NCBI GenBank assembly: GCA_021799355.1
Contig: JAJZAQ010000004.1
Location: 31,821-95,820, forward strand
Origin: Pseudomonadota bacterium
Lineage (GTDB): Bacteria; Pseudomonadota; Gammaproteobacteria; Burkholderiales; Burkholderiaceae_C
Reading direction: 5' to 3'
DNA: 64,000 bases
Shown here: piece by piece, positions 18,080-27,770 of the stretch
Numbering within the stretch: the stretch's first letter is position 1
Layout of the letters: each line of letters opens with the position of its first letter
Notes under the pieces: model-generated
What the model was told of the DNA's origin: nothing
The model's input: only the letters and a program-made list of their open reading frames with translations
The model's database searches: none
Translations under genes and position numbers: made by a program

Positions 18080-19330
18080 ATGCGATTGAAAAAACTTGCG
18101 CTCGCTTTGGCCGTGGGGGGCATCGGCTTCATCCCCGTGGCACACGCCACCAACGGCTACTTTCAACCCGGTTTCAGCGTCAAGTCCATGGGCATGGGCG
18201 GCGTGGGCATTGCCTTCCCGCAGGACGCGCTGGCGGCGGCGATCAACCCGGCCGGTATGGTCGATCTGGGCAACCGGCTGGATTTCGGCGTCAGCGCGTT
18301 CGAGCCCAAGCGCAACGTCAGCACCAGTTCGGATGCGACCTTCATGGGTAACGGCATTAGCGGTAGTTACGGCGGGAACGACACCAAGACGTTCATCATC
18401 CCGGAATTCGGCGTCAACTACATGCTCAACCCGACGATGTCCGTCGGCGTCAGCGTGTACGGCAACGGCGGGCTCAACACGGGATATTCAAAAATTTTCC
18501 CGCCTTTCGCGCCTGGCACGGGGGTCGACCTCCAGCAGTTGTTCATTGCTCCGACGTTCGCGATGAAAATCAATCCGTCGAACTCGATCGGTGTCAGCCT
18601 GAACATCGTGCACCAGTCGTTCCGCGCCAACGGCCTTGGAGCACTGTGCAACATGCTGTCGGCCAACCCCTCGGCCTGTACCGACAATGGACATGCTGAC
18701 TCCAACGGAGTCGGTGTGCGCATCGGCTGGATCGGGCAGCTCACCCCGACGCTGTCGGTCGGCGCTACCTACCAGTCCGAAACCCACATGCAGGGCTTCG
18801 ACAAGTACAGCGGCCTGTTCGCCAACGCCGGTCAGTTCAACATCCCGGCAAACTACGGCGTGGGCGTGGCGTGGAAAGCCACTCCGGCGCTGACCGTTGC
18901 TGCCGATGTGGTGCGCATCGACTACGGCAGCATCCCGGCGATCGCCAATGGTCCAAACCCCGGTGGACCGCTTGGCGGCAACCCGAATGGTCCCGGCTTT
19001 TCGTGGAAGAGCATCAATGTGTACAAGGTCGGCGTGGCTTACCAGTACAACGATGCCCTCACCCTGCGCGCCGGCTGGAACCACGGCGACAACCCGATCG
19101 ACTCGTCGAACATTCTGTTCAACACCCTCGCCCCGGGCGTGGTCAAGGATCACCTGACGCTGGGTGCGACCTACGCCATCGCGAAGAACATGGAACTCTC
19201 GTTCGACTACGTCCATGCCTTTGGCCATTCGGTCAGCGGGCCTCTGCCTGGAGCTTTCGGCTTCACCGGCACGGAAACGCTGACCATGAGCCAGAACGTG
19301 CTGGGCGTGTCGCTCGGCTGGAAGTATTGA
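18080..19330 (+). CDS. FadL/OMPP1/TodX-family outer membrane transporter
   Basis: A 416-residue outer-membrane beta-barrel for uptake of hydrophobic compounds such as long-chain fatty acids or aromatics. A signal peptide ends near residue 23 (PVAHA). It is followed by TNGYFQPGFSVKSMGMGGVGIAFPQDALAAAINPAG, the FadL hatch region with its NPA motif. Repeated aromatic-rich strands run to a final Lys-Tyr, typical of barrel C-termini. AGGAGA precedes the ATG. A GGGCC/GGCCC hairpin (18051-18066) sits just upstream of that ribosome site and could limit translation. A strong terminator follows. The exact substrate is unknown. Confidence 0.9.
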   Translation: MRLKKLALALAVGGIGFIPVAHATNGYFQPGFSVKSMGMGGVGIAFPQDALAAAINPAGMVDLGNRLDFGVSAFEPKRNVSTSSDATFMGNGISGSYGGNDTKTFIIPEFGVNYMLNPTMSVGVSVYGNGGLNTGYSKIFPPFAPGTGVDLQQLFIAPTFAMKINPSNSIGVSLNIVHQSFRANGLGALCNMLSANPSACTDNGHADSNGVGVRIGWIGQLTPTLSVGATYQSETHMQGFDKYSGLFANAGQFNIPANYGVGVAWKATPALTVAADVVRIDYGSIPAIANGPNPGGPLGGNPNGPGFSWKSINVYKVGVAYQYNDALTLRAGWNHGDNPIDSSNILFNTLAPGVVKDHLTLGATYAIAKNMELSFDYVHAFGHSVSGPLPGAFGFTGTETLTMSQNVLGVSLGWKY

Positions 19331-19378
19331 GCGCTTCAGGGCGTCTGGCCTTGGCCGGGCGCTTGCATCAGCAATCCA

Positions 19379-19404
19379 CCGCGGCTTCGGCCGCGGTTTT
19401 TTTT
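19379..19404 (+). terminator. Rho-independent terminator of the fadL-like gene
   Basis: A 7-bp GC stem (CCGCGGC paired with GCCGCGG) closed by a stable TTCG tetraloop and followed directly by eight T residues. It lies 48 bp after the fadL-like stop and 22 bp before the start of the nuclease fusion gene. Confidence 0.92.
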
Positions 19405-19425
19405 CTGTGCAGGCACAATCACGGC

Positions 19426-20847
19426 ATGCTGCCACGCTACGTCGTTCTCGACCTGGAGACCACGGGAACCGACCCGGTTCACGACCGCATCACCGAAATC
19501 GCCGCAATGCGGATCGAGGACGGCCGGGTGACGGCGACGTGGAGTCAGCTGATCAACCCGCAGCAGCGCATCCCGCCGTTCATCCAGCAGCTCACGGGCA
19601 TCGACGATGCCATGGTCGCCGACGCACCGCGCTTCGGCGAGGTCCTTCCCCGCCTGCTCGAACTGCTCGACGGTGCCGTGCTCGTGGCGCATAACGTGCG
19701 CTTCGACCACGGCTTTCTCAAACAGTCCGCAGCACGCGAAGGCGTCGATCTGCGCGTCAAAACGCTGTGCACCGTGCGGCTGTCACGCAAGCTGTACCCG
19801 CAGCAGCGCAGCCACGGGCTCGACGCCATCATGCGCCGCCACGGCCTGCAGACCACCGCCCGCCACCGCGCCCTGGGCGATGTGCAGCTCCTGCACGCCT
19901 GGCTGGGCGTCGCCCAGGCCGAGCACGGTGCCGACATCGTGGCGCAGGCGGCACGCGAGCTGATGCAGGGCAGCGCGAGCACGCCGTCGCAGCTCGATAC
20001 GCCGCTGGACTCCATCCCCGACACCCCGGGCGTGTACCTGTTCTATGGCGAACAGGACGCCGTTCTATATATCGGCAAAAGCGTGCGCCTGCGCAGCCGG
20101 GTGCTGTCGCACTTTCAGGCCGATTCCCGCAGCGCGCGCGAACTGCGCATCGCGCAGCAGGTGCGGCGCATCGACTGGATCGAGACCGCCGGTGAGTTCG
20201 GCGCTCTGCTGCTCGAAGCGCGGCTGGTCAAGGCGCAGCAACCGCTGCACAACCGCCAGTTGCGCCGTGAACGCGGGCTCTGCGCCTGGCTCCTGGCGGA
20301 AGATCCCGCGGCCCGCCCGCTGTTGTCGCTCGCCCGCGCCGAGGCCTTCGAGCCGGCGCTGCTGCCGCGGCTGTTTGGCGTCTACCGCAGCCGGCGGCAG
20401 GCCGTCGAACACCTGCGGGAGCTGGCGCAGCGCCATGCCCTGTGTCCGCAGGCTTTGGGTCTGGAAGCCGGCAAGGGCCGCTGCTTCGCGCAGCAGATCG
20501 GGCGCTGCAACGGCGTGTGCTGCGGACTGGAAACGCCGCAACAGCACGCCGCCCGGCTGCAGCTGGCACTGGCAGCGCATCGCCTGCGCATCTGGCCTTA
20601 CCCCGGCCCGGTCGGCGTGCGCGAGCACGACGCGCGACGCGACCGCACCGACATCCACGTGTTCGACCACTGGCGGCATCTGGGCACGGCACGTTGCGAC
20701 AGCGACGTCGACCAACTGCTCGATCAGGCGCGATCCGCCCCGGCGCAGGCCTTCGATCTCGACACCTACCGGCTGCTGCTGTCCGCGCTGATCGACGGCC
20801 GGCGCCCAGGGCTGGAGCTGATCCACTTCCCCCCGTCCCGGCGCTAG
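19426..20847 (+). CDS. DEDDh 3'-5' exonuclease fused to GIY-YIG endonuclease domain
   Basis: A 473-residue two-domain nuclease. Residues about 5-170 are a DnaQ/PolC-type DEDDh exonuclease, with LDLETTG (first two acidic residues), AHNVRFD and HRALGD all intact. Residues about 195-280 are a GIY-YIG endonuclease related to the UvrC N-terminus and Cho: PGVYLFYG, LYIGKS, then a conserved Glu in LLLEARLVK. The remaining 190 residues resemble the UvrC/Cho cysteine-containing region (CNGVCCGLE). The ATG at 19426 is the first sensible start after the terminator. Fusions of this kind occur in other bacteria but their cellular role is poorly defined; DNA repair is the likely field. Confidence 0.9.
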   Translation: MLPRYVVLDLETTGTDPVHDRITEIAAMRIEDGRVTATWSQLINPQQRIPPFIQQLTGIDDAMVADAPRFGEVLPRLLELLDGAVLVAHNVRFDHGFLKQSAAREGVDLRVKTLCTVRLSRKLYPQQRSHGLDAIMRRHGLQTTARHRALGDVQLLHAWLGVAQAEHGADIVAQAARELMQGSASTPSQLDTPLDSIPDTPGVYLFYGEQDAVLYIGKSVRLRSRVLSHFQADSRSARELRIAQQVRRIDWIETAGEFGALLLEARLVKAQQPLHNRQLRRERGLCAWLLAEDPAARPLLSLARAEAFEPALLPRLFGVYRSRRQAVEHLRELAQRHALCPQALGLEAGKGRCFAQQIGRCNGVCCGLETPQQHAARLQLALAAHRLRIWPYPGPVGVREHDARRDRTDIHVFDHWRHLGTARCDSDVDQLLDQARSAPAQAFDLDTYRLLLSALIDGRRPGLELIHFPPSRR

Positions 20848-20869
20848 ACGGGAGTGTCTCGCGGCGGGC

Positions 20870-21637
20870 TCACTCGACCAGTTTTTCCAGCCCGGTTTTG
20901 TCGAAATGCTCGGTGCGCAACGCCTCGGCGGGGCAGGCATCGGGCGGGCAGACGCCATGCTGCTCCAGCGCCCGCCATAGCAGCGCCACCTGGTGTTCGA
21001 GCTGCGCCGCGTGATCGATCAGGCCGAGAATGGCGCGCGACTGCGGATCGTCGCCGGTCTGCGTCACGGCATACGCCGAAAACCCCATGCGCGCCGCCGC
21101 CGCTTCGCGCTGCTGTTCGCTGTCCTTTTGGATGATGCGCGCCGGATTGCCCACCGCCGTCGCCCCGGCCGGAACGGCCTTGACCACCACGGCGTTCGAG
21201 CCGATGCGCGCGCCCTCGCCCACTGTAAACCCGCCCAGCACCTGCGCACCCGCGCCCACCACCACGCCGGCTTCCAGCGTCGGATGGCGCTTGGTGCCCT
21301 TGTAGAGCGACGTCCCGCCCAGCGTCACGCCCTGATAGATGGTGCAATCGTCGCCGATGACCGCGGTTTCGCCGATCACCACCCCCATGCCGTGGTCGAT
21401 GAACACCCGCCTGCCGATGGTCGCACCCGGGTGGATTTCGATCCCGGTGAGCCAGCGCCCCCAGTGCGAAATCCAGCGACCCAGCCAATGCCAGCCCCGC
21501 GTCCAGCAGGCATGCGCCACACTGTGGAACAACAGCGCATGCAGGCCCGGGTAACAGGTGAGCACCTCCCAGGTCGAGCGCGCGGCGGGGTCGCGCTCCA
21601 AAATGATCTGGATGGTTTCTCGCAGGCGTTGCAGCAT
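20870..21637 (-). CDS. cysE: Serine O-acetyltransferase
   Basis: A 255-residue serine acetyltransferase that makes O-acetylserine for cysteine synthesis. A helical N-terminal half ([26 protein letters not shown]) leads into a left-handed beta-helix of hexapeptide repeats with [24 protein letters not shown] and VGAGAQVLG. The frame opens further upstream at a GTG (21745), but that would overlap trmJ and add an atypical 36 residues, so I use the ATG at 21637. It is co-directional with trmJ, 73 bp downstream of it. Confidence 0.94.
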   Translation of the reverse strand: MLQRLRETIQIILERDPAARSTWEVLTCYPGLHALLFHSVAHACWTRGWHWLGRWISHWGRWLTGIEIHPGATIGRRVFIDHGMGVVIGETAVIGDDCTIYQGVTLGGTSLYKGTKRHPTLEAGVVVGAGAQVLGGFTVGEGARIGSNAVVVKAVPAGATAVGNPARIIQKDSEQQREAAAARMGFSAYAVTQTGDDPQSRAILGLIDHAAQLEHQVALLWRALEQHGVCPPDACPAEALRTEHFDKTGLEKLVE

Positions 21638-21710
21638 GGATCGAAGCAGCGAAAACGGGATGGGCAGTCCAGTGTATTCAAGCGCCGTGGTCTTTGCCGG
21701 GCGCACGGCA

Positions 21711-22493
21711 TCAGCGCGGCGGCACCTTGCGCAAAATCGCTGCACACACCCCGCGCAGAATCTGCACCTCTTCGCGGGTCAACGCGGCACGCGACGCCAG
21801 GCGGTGCAGGCGCGGCAACAGTTTGCGCGGTGCCTGCGGATCGAGCACCTCCAGCGCCAGCAAGGCCTGCTGCACATGGTCGATCAACCCCTGCACCTCG
21901 GCGGCCGTGGCTGCCGCCGGCAGTGGCGATGTCGCCGCCAGCGGGTGCAGACCGAGGGCCTTGCGCCATTCCCAGGCGATGACCTGCACCGCCTGCGCCA
22001 GGTTCAGCGAGGTGTAGGCCGGATTGGCCGGGATGCTGAGCAACGCATCGCAGCGGTAGACGTCGGCATTGCTCAAGCCATAGCGCTCGCTGCCGAACAC
22101 GAAGGCCACGCGCCATTGCTGCTGCGCGCTGTGCTGCGCCAGTTCGGGCAGCCACTGCGGTGTGTGCAACGGCGGGCCGAAGTCGCGCACCCGTGCGGAC
22201 AGGGCGATCACCCGGGAGCAGTCGCCCACCGCCTCGGGCAGGGTGTCGAACACCCGGGCAGCCCGCAGGACGTCTTCGGCACCGCTGGCAAACGCCACGG
22301 TTTCCGGCTGGGCGAGCACGTCCGCGTGCCGCGGTGCGACCAGCCGCAACTGGCTGAACCCCATGTTTTTCATGGCCCGCGCCGCTGCGCCGACGTTGCC
22401 CGGATGGCTGGTTTGCACCAGCACGAACACCGTGTCGTCGGGCAGGGGCGACGGCGTCTGCGGCGCTGCGCCGATAAAATCGGTCTGTTTCAT
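21711..22493 (-). CDS. trmJ: tRNA (cytidine/uridine-2'-O-)-methyltransferase TrmJ
   Basis: A 260-residue SPOUT-class RNA 2'-O-methyltransferase, most similar to TrmJ, which modifies position 32 of tRNA. Motif 1 is [22 protein letters not shown] near residues 24-45. The knot-forming motifs are [12 protein letters not shown] and [18 protein letters not shown]. The C-terminal helical extension is family-typical. It is divergent from suhB (59 bp between starts) and upstream of cysE, the usual betaproteobacterial order. Confidence 0.92.
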   Translation of the reverse strand: MKQTDFIGAAPQTPSPLPDDTVFVLVQTSHPGNVGAAARAMKNMGFSQLRLVAPRHADVLAQPETVAFASGAEDVLRAARVFDTLPEAVGDCSRVIALSARVRDFGPPLHTPQWLPELAQHSAQQQWRVAFVFGSERYGLSNADVYRCDALLSIPANPAYTSLNLAQAVQVIAWEWRKALGLHPLAATSPLPAAATAAEVQGLIDHVQQALLALEVLDPQAPRKLLPRLHRLASRAALTREEVQILRGVCAAILRKVPPR

Positions 22494-22552
22494 GTGTTCT
22501 TTGTCATTTTCCGCTCTTCCTGCGCCATTGTCGTTGCCGGCGCCCTGACACC

Positions 22553-23581
22553 ATGCACCCCATGCTCAACGTGGCCGTTCGCGCAGCGCGCGAAGCCGGC
22601 AAGATCATCAACCGCGCCAGTCTGGACATCGATCTGCTGCGGGTGGCGCAAAAAGCCGCCAACGACTTCGTCACCGAAGTCGATCGCGCCGCCGAGCAGG
22701 CCATCATCGACGTGCTGCTCAAGGCTTACCCGCAGCACGGCATCCTGGGCGAGGAAACGGGCAGCACCTTCGGACACACCGGTTCGGACTACCAGTGGAT
22801 CATCGATCCGCTGGACGGCACGACCAATTTCATCCACGGCATGCCGGTCTATGCCGTGTCCATCGCCCTGGCGCACCGCGGCGTGGTGCAGCAGGCGGTG
22901 GTTTACGACCCGACGCGCGACGAGCTGTTCACCGCCAGCCGCGGCGCCGGCGCGTTTCTCAACAGCCGGCGTATCCGCGTGTCCAGCCGCATCCGGCTGG
23001 AAGACAGCCTGATCGGCACGGGATTTCCGTTTCGCCAGCACGATGATTTCGATACCTACCTGGAGATGTTCAAACGCGTCGCGCAGCGCTGTGTCGGCCT
23101 GCGTCGGCCGGGAGCTGCGGCCATCGACCTGGCCTACGTCGCCGCCGGGCGGTACGACGGCTTTTTTGAAACCGGCCTCAAACCCTGGGACATGTCTGCA
23201 GGCAGCCTGCTCATCACCGAGGCCGGCGGTCTGGTCGGCAATTTCGCCGGAGACGACGACTATCTGCGCAGCGGTGAAATTCTCGCTGCCACGCCGCGGG
23301 TCTACGGCCAGCTCGTGGCCTTGTTGCAATCGTTTTCCACCAGCGCCAGCCGTACACAGGAGCACGACCCCGCCCCTGCCGCGGCGACAGCGGCCGAGCC
23401 ACCGGCGCGCATCCTTCAGCCGGGCGTTGGCGAGCCGCATCCCGCGACCACGGTCCCGGCCGGGCGGCCCCACCCCAAACCCGTGATGCGACGCATCAAG
23501 GCGAGCGACGTGGCCAAACCGCGGCAGCAGGCCAAATCGCTCCCACCAACGGTCTATAAACCCAGAAAACCCAAGGGTTGA
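22553..23581 (+). CDS. suhB: Inositol-1-monophosphatase family protein SuhB with basic tail
   Basis: A 342-residue protein. Residues 1-265 are a complete Mg-dependent inositol monophosphatase with [17 protein letters not shown] and [15 protein letters not shown] metal-site motifs. SuhB of Escherichia coli also acts in rRNA antitermination. The last 75 residues are an added Ala/Pro tail ending in a strongly basic segment ([17 protein letters not shown], then KPRKPKG). The common protein is about 265-270 residues, so the tail is an extension found only in some relatives. A role in RNA contact is a guess. It is divergent from trmJ. Confidence 0.93.
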   Translation: MHPMLNVAVRAAREAGKIINRASLDIDLLRVAQKAANDFVTEVDRAAEQAIIDVLLKAYPQHGILGEETGSTFGHTGSDYQWIIDPLDGTTNFIHGMPVYAVSIALAHRGVVQQAVVYDPTRDELFTASRGAGAFLNSRRIRVSSRIRLEDSLIGTGFPFRQHDDFDTYLEMFKRVAQRCVGLRRPGAAAIDLAYVAAGRYDGFFETGLKPWDMSAGSLLITEAGGLVGNFAGDDDYLRSGEILAATPRVYGQLVALLQSFSTSASRTQEHDPAPAAATAAEPPARILQPGVGEPHPATTVPAGRPHPKPVMRRIKASDVAKPRQQAKSLPPTVYKPRKPKG

Positions 23582-23652
23582 TCAGTCAACGTATTGATTC
23601 CAAATGATTTTCTCCTGACACGGGCAAATTTGCTGCGACGCACAAATTTTTC

Positions 23653-23700
23653 TTGCAATTCGGCGGAGCGGCTCTACAATATGTTTTGTGCAATGCACAA
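23653..23700 (+). promoter_or_regulatory. Phasin promoter with palindromic operator
   Basis: A -35 TTGCAA (23653-23658) and -10 TACAAT (23675-23680) are separated by 16 bp. Six bases past the -10 lies a perfect palindrome, TTGTGCA-A-TGCACAA (23686-23700), across the expected transcript start. Phasin genes are commonly repressed by PhaR until polyhydroxybutyrate granules form, so this is a good candidate PhaR operator. That assignment is inferred. Confidence 0.7.
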
Positions 23701-23798
23701 CGAACCTGTGCAGAGCGTCATCGGCATGACACCGTTGCGGGTTCACAATGCGTAGGCTGCCGCCGGCAGCCGCCCCCTTCCCCTTCAGGAGAGACATC

Positions 23799-24359
23799 AT
23801 GATGACCCCCGAGCAAATCGCCGCCGCACAGAAGGCCCAACTCGAAACACTGTTCAGCCTGGCCAGCAAGTCCATGGACAACATGGAAAAACTCATCGAC
23901 CTGAACCTGCAGGCGATGAAGACTTCGCTGCAGGAAAGCGCCGATCACACCATGGCGCTGATGTCCGTCAAGGATCTGCAGGAACTGACCAGCCTGCAAT
24001 CGGGCTGGATGCAGCCGATGGCGGAAAAAATGCTGTCGTACTCGCGCCACGCCTACGAAATCCTGTCCGGCGCGCAGGCCGAACTGGCCAAGACGGCAGA
24101 AAGCCAGATCGCCGAAACCCACAAAAAATTCATGGACATGGCAGAGACCGCGGCGAAAAACGCCCCCGCCGGCACGGAAACTGCCGTGGCGATGATGAAA
24201 AGCGCGATGAACGCCGCCAACAACGCCTACGACTCGGTGCAAAAAGTGACCAAGCAGGCGGCTGAAGCGGTCGAAGCCAATCTGAACGCGGTGACCAGCA
24301 CGGCGCTCAAAGCCGCGCAGTCCACTCGCAGCACCGCCACCAAGCGCGCCGCAGCCTGA
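23799..24359 (+). CDS. phaP: Phasin (PHA granule-associated protein)
   Basis: A 186-residue phasin of the PhaP family, which coats polyhydroxyalkanoate granules. The sequence is Ala/Lys/Glu-rich and almost wholly alpha-helical. It has the typical N-terminus MTPEQIAAAQKAQLETLF and a C-terminal Ala-Lys-Arg tail. AGGAGAG lies five bases before the first ATG (23799) and eight before the second (23802), so either may be used. It is a stand-alone gene with its own promoter and palindrome upstream and a terminator downstream. Its presence implies the organism stores PHA, although no synthase lies in the window. Confidence 0.93.
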   Translation: MMTPEQIAAAQKAQLETLFSLASKSMDNMEKLIDLNLQAMKTSLQESADHTMALMSVKDLQELTSLQSGWMQPMAEKMLSYSRHAYEILSGAQAELAKTAESQIAETHKKFMDMAETAAKNAPAGTETAVAMMKSAMNAANNAYDSVQKVTKQAAEAVEANLNAVTSTALKAAQSTRSTATKRAAA

Positions 24360-24509
24360 TCCTCTCCCCCGCGCTGCTGCGGCCTGCTGCCGCTGGATCA
24401 ACGGTCTGTCAACAAACACGCGGCAGCAGCGTTGAATGGCTACAGGCCTGCGCCATGTGGCGCAATCGGCCTTCCAGTTGTCTCCTCGGTACCCCAAAGG
24501 TACCTTTCC

Positions 24510-24535
24510 AGCCGGTCAGCGACCGGCTTTTTTTT
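24510..24535 (+). terminator. Rho-independent terminator downstream of phasin
   Basis: An 8-bp stem (AGCCGGTC with GACCGGCT) and 3-nt loop, followed by a run of eight T. It lies about 150 bp past the phasin stop and just before the convergent ketopantoate-reductase-like gene. The rest of the 182-bp gap holds a GGTACC-CCAAA-GGTACC repeat but no gene. Confidence 0.88.
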
Positions 24536-24541
24536 GCCCGT

Positions 24542-25555
24542 TCACTGCGCCTGCAGGCGCATCTGGCGATCGAGTTCGCCGAGCAGCGCACCCAGCAGCT
24601 CAATGGTCGGCATGGGCAGCCGGGCGCGGCGTGCCAGTTCCAGCGGGGCGTGCAGCAGCGCGCCGATTTCCAGTGGTCTGCCCCGCTCCAGGTCCTGCAA
24701 CGTGGAAATCTTCACCGCGCCGATGCCGCGGGCGATGTCCAGCCGCTGTTCGATACTCACCAGCGGGTCGCAGTCGTAGGCGCGCGCCAGTTGCATGATT
24801 TCGGCCATGCCGGCGCGGATCAGGGCGATCAGCTCGGGATTGGCGCAGATCGCATCCATGCGCGCCCGGGTCAGCGCGGCCACCGGGTTGAACGTGGCGT
24901 TGCCCACGAGTTTCATCCAGATGGCATCGCGGATGCGCGCAGTGGCCTGCGGCTCGCAGCCCGCCTGGCTGAACAGCTCGACCAGCGCCTGCACTCGCTG
25001 GCTGACGGTGTGCGACGGCTCACCCAGCACATAGCGGTACTGGCCGTTGCCGCGGATCAGCCCTGGTTCGACGACCTCGGCACTGGCATGGACCACGCAA
25101 CCGACGAGATGCGACGGATCGACCGCGGCGAGCAAGCGCCCCGCGGGGTCGACGCTGTCCACGTGCATCCAGCCTCCCGCGGCGTCCTGCGCATAGGGGG
25201 TCGAATCGCCGTAGAAATACCACCACGGAATGCCGTTGAGCGCGGCCAGCACCACCGTGTCGGGGCGCAAGACGGCGTCCAGCCGGGGCAGCACCGTATC
25301 GAGCTGATGAGCCTTGACGGCGAGGATGACCACGTCCTGCGGGCCGAAATCGGCGGGATCGTCGCCGGCGCGAACCTGCACGCACAGCCGCTCGGCAGGA
25401 TCGTCCAGACAAAGCCCGCGCTGGCCGATGGCGTGCAGATGCGCGCCGCGCGCCACGACAGCGACCTCATGCCCGGCCGCGGCCAGTTTCACCGCCATGC
25501 TGCCACCGACCGCGCCGGCGCCAACCACCAGAATCTTGCCCCGCTGCCACGACAT
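24542..25555 (-). CDS. 2-dehydropantoate 2-reductase family protein (ApbA/PanE-like)
   Basis: A 337-residue NADP-dependent oxidoreductase of the ketopantoate reductase fold. The N-terminal dinucleotide site is ILVVGAGAVGGSMAVKLAAAGH. A conserved Lys follows in VIL-AVKAHQLD and an Asn in ALNGIPWW. The C-terminal all-helical domain has WMKLVGNATFNPVAALT. This may be the pantothenate-pathway PanE that complements panB and panC 11 kb away. However, the family contains paralogues with other 2-oxoacid substrates, and this copy is not in a pan operon. It is convergent with the phasin gene and divergent from the FUSC gene. Confidence 0.87.
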   Translation of the reverse strand: MSWQRGKILVVGAGAVGGSMAVKLAAAGHEVAVVARGAHLHAIGQRGLCLDDPAERLCVQVRAGDDPADFGPQDVVILAVKAHQLDTVLPRLDAVLRPDTVVLAALNGIPWWYFYGDSTPYAQDAAGGWMHVDSVDPAGRLLAAVDPSHLVGCVVHASAEVVEPGLIRGNGQYRYVLGEPSHTVSQRVQALVELFSQAGCEPQATARIRDAIWMKLVGNATFNPVAALTRARMDAICANPELIALIRAGMAEIMQLARAYDCDPLVSIEQRLDIARGIGAVKISTLQDLERGRPLEIGALLHAPLELARRARLPMPTIELLGALLGELDRQMRLQAQ

Positions 25556-25603
25556 TCCCGTCCTCTCCCCTCACCGCCGCGCCACACCGACAAGCACAAT
25601 ACC

Positions 25604-27700
25604 ATGCCCATGCTCGCTCCGCGCCAGATCCTCGTCGTCGTGCACAGCCGCTACTTCACCAGCGGCCTGGTGTCAGCCATCGGCGTGGCGCTGCTGGCGC
25701 TGGGCACGGCGGCGCTGGCTGGGCTGGGTGCGGCGATCGCTCTGGGCAGCGGCGCTTTGACGGTCTGTTTTGCCGACAACCCGGCACCCACCCGGGTCAA
25801 GCGCGTCGAACTGCTGTTCACCAGTGCCGCCAGCACGGCGGCGTTCGCCTTGGTCAGCGCCAGCCAGTGGTGGCCGCCGGTGCAGATCGTGCTCATTCCC
25901 CTGCTGGGGTTTTGCAGCGGCCTCATCGCCGTCTGGGGCAAGCGCGCCCAGGCGATGAGCTTCAGCGTGCTGTTCATTTCGGTCATCACGCTGGGTGCCC
26001 CTGCCCCACCCGGGCTCTGGCCGCTTGTCGCCACCGTCGCCCAGTTTTTACTCGGCGCCTTGCTCTACACCGCATACGCGCTGCTCCTTGCGCACTGGCT
26101 GCGGCGGCGCACCAAGCGCCAGGCATTGGCCGAGTTGCTGATGCAGCTCGGCGAATTCGCCCACGGACTGGCGGCCAACCTGACGGCGCAGCACGGCACG
26201 ATGGATGGCACCGTGGCGCAGATCACCGCCCTCAACGACACGCTGCAAAACACCCGCGACATCGTGCTGCGCGACGTACACGACAATGCCGACCGCGCAC
26301 TGGCGGCACGTCTGCTGCTGTTGCTGGAGGTCAACGAGGCGCTGCTCGCCAGCCAGACCGACGCCGACCTGATCCTGCAGCAATTCGACGCCACCCCCGT
26401 GCCCGACGCCCTGCGGCAGTGGTTGCAGCGCATCGCCGCGGCACTCGACCAGCGTGCCGATGCCCTGCTGCGCGGTACGGCGGCACAAACCCTGCCCGCG
26501 CGCCTGCCCTGCGCCGAGGTCATCGACCATGCCCTGCAGACGTTGCGCCCCAGCCAGCACAGCACGGCATTCGACCAGGCACGCATGGCGCTGCGCGCCA
26601 GCGCCGACAAACTCCAGCGCATCACCACCCTGCTGGCGCAGCTGCCACAGTCCGCGGCGACCGGGCAGCCCGACGTGCTGCGCGGCATCGACCTGCACGC
26701 CTTCCTCAGTCCGTTGCGCTACGACCCCCGGTTGCTGTGGCACTCGCTGCGCTGGGAATCACCGATCTTGCGCTACGCCATCCGCCTGGCCCTAGCCATG
26801 CTGGCGGCGGAATTGCTGCTGCGCGTGTTGCCCTACCATCCGCACGACGACTGGGTGCTGCTGACCATTGGCGTGATCTTGCGCCCGAATTACAGCGTCA
26901 CCCGCCAGCGCATCAAAGACCGCGTGCTGGGCACGCTGCTGGGCTGCGTACTGGTGGCCGCGCTGCTGTCGGCACACCCGCCGCTGGCGGTCATCACCGC
27001 AGCAGTGTTCGTCTCGCTGGCGCTGGCGCGGACCTTCATCACCCTCAATTACCGCTTCACCGCGCTGTTTGCCAGCGTCAACGCCCTGTTGTTGGTGTCG
27101 CTGCTCGAACCCGGCAGCTCGTTCCTCGTCACCCTGCGGTTGCAGGACACCCTGCTCGGCGCGGCGCTGGCCTGGGTGTTCAGCTTCGTCCTGCCGCGTT
27201 GGGAAGCCGACGACCTGCGCCGTCAGGTGCAGGCGCTGCTGCACGCCCTGCTCGGCTACGCCCAGGCCGTGCTCGAACCGCAGCGGGTGAGCGACCTGAA
27301 CTACCGGCGCGAGCGCAAACGCATCCAGGATGCGCTGGCCGCGGCAGCCGGGCTGTATGCGCGCATGCGCGAGGAGCCGCGCCAGCACCAGCGCATGACT
27401 GCCGAGCTCGCCGCCTGCATAGCCCACAGCGACATCCTCAGCGCCCATCTGGCGACGCTGCGCGTGCTGCGCGCGCAGCACGGCGACCGCCCGCCAGACC
27501 CGGTGCAACAGCAACGGCTGCGTCGCTGCCTGGACGTGCTGCAGACCTGCCTGTCGCCGCAGGCCGCCGCGCCCTGCACCGCCCCGGCCGCGCAGGACGC
27601 AGCCGACACCGCGACCGAGCGCCGGCTGCAGGAGATCGAGACCGAGGCCCGCGCCATCGCCCGCCTGTCGCGGCAGATCCTTTCTCCCCCGCCCACCTAA
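25604..27700 (+). CDS. FUSC-family inner membrane protein (YccS/YhfK-like)
   Basis: A 698-residue membrane protein of the fusaric-acid-resistance/aromatic-acid-exporter superfamily. It has two membrane blocks, about residues 15-170 and 390-545. Each is followed by a cytoplasmic helical region, the second ending in a long Arg/Ala/Gln-rich tail. The repeated hydrophobic pattern and the [23 protein letters not shown] motif in the second block match YccS/YhfK-type proteins. The ATG at 25604 gives a complete N-terminus; the longer open frame upstream runs through panE-like antisense sequence. No adjacent membrane-fusion protein is present, so the transported substrate is unknown. Confidence 0.85.
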   Translation: MPMLAPRQILVVVHSRYFTSGLVSAIGVALLALGTAALAGLGAAIALGSGALTVCFADNPAPTRVKRVELLFTSAASTAAFALVSASQWWPPVQIVLIPLLGFCSGLIAVWGKRAQAMSFSVLFISVITLGAPAPPGLWPLVATVAQFLLGALLYTAYALLLAHWLRRRTKRQALAELLMQLGEFAHGLAANLTAQHGTMDGTVAQITALNDTLQNTRDIVLRDVHDNADRALAARLLLLLEVNEALLASQTDADLILQQFDATPVPDALRQWLQRIAAALDQRADALLRGTAAQTLPARLPCAEVIDHALQTLRPSQHSTAFDQARMALRASADKLQRITTLLAQLPQSAATGQPDVLRGIDLHAFLSPLRYDPRLLWHSLRWESPILRYAIRLALAMLAAELLLRVLPYHPHDDWVLLTIGVILRPNYSVTRQRIKDRVLGTLLGCVLVAALLSAHPPLAVITAAVFVSLALARTFITLNYRFTALFASVNALLLVSLLEPGSSFLVTLRLQDTLLGAALAWVFSFVLPRWEADDLRRQVQALLHALLGYAQAVLEPQRVSDLNYRRERKRIQDALAAAAGLYARMREEPRQHQRMTAELAACIAHSDILSAHLATLRVLRAQHGDRPPDPVQQQRLRRCLDVLQTCLSPQAAAPCTAPAAQDAADTATERRLQEIETEARAIARLSRQILSPPPT

Positions 27701-27770
27701 AATGGCGGTTTGCCTGGCCGCAGCCGCTAGTTTGCCGCAGCGGGCGGGCCGTCTGTTCCCTGCACCGACC

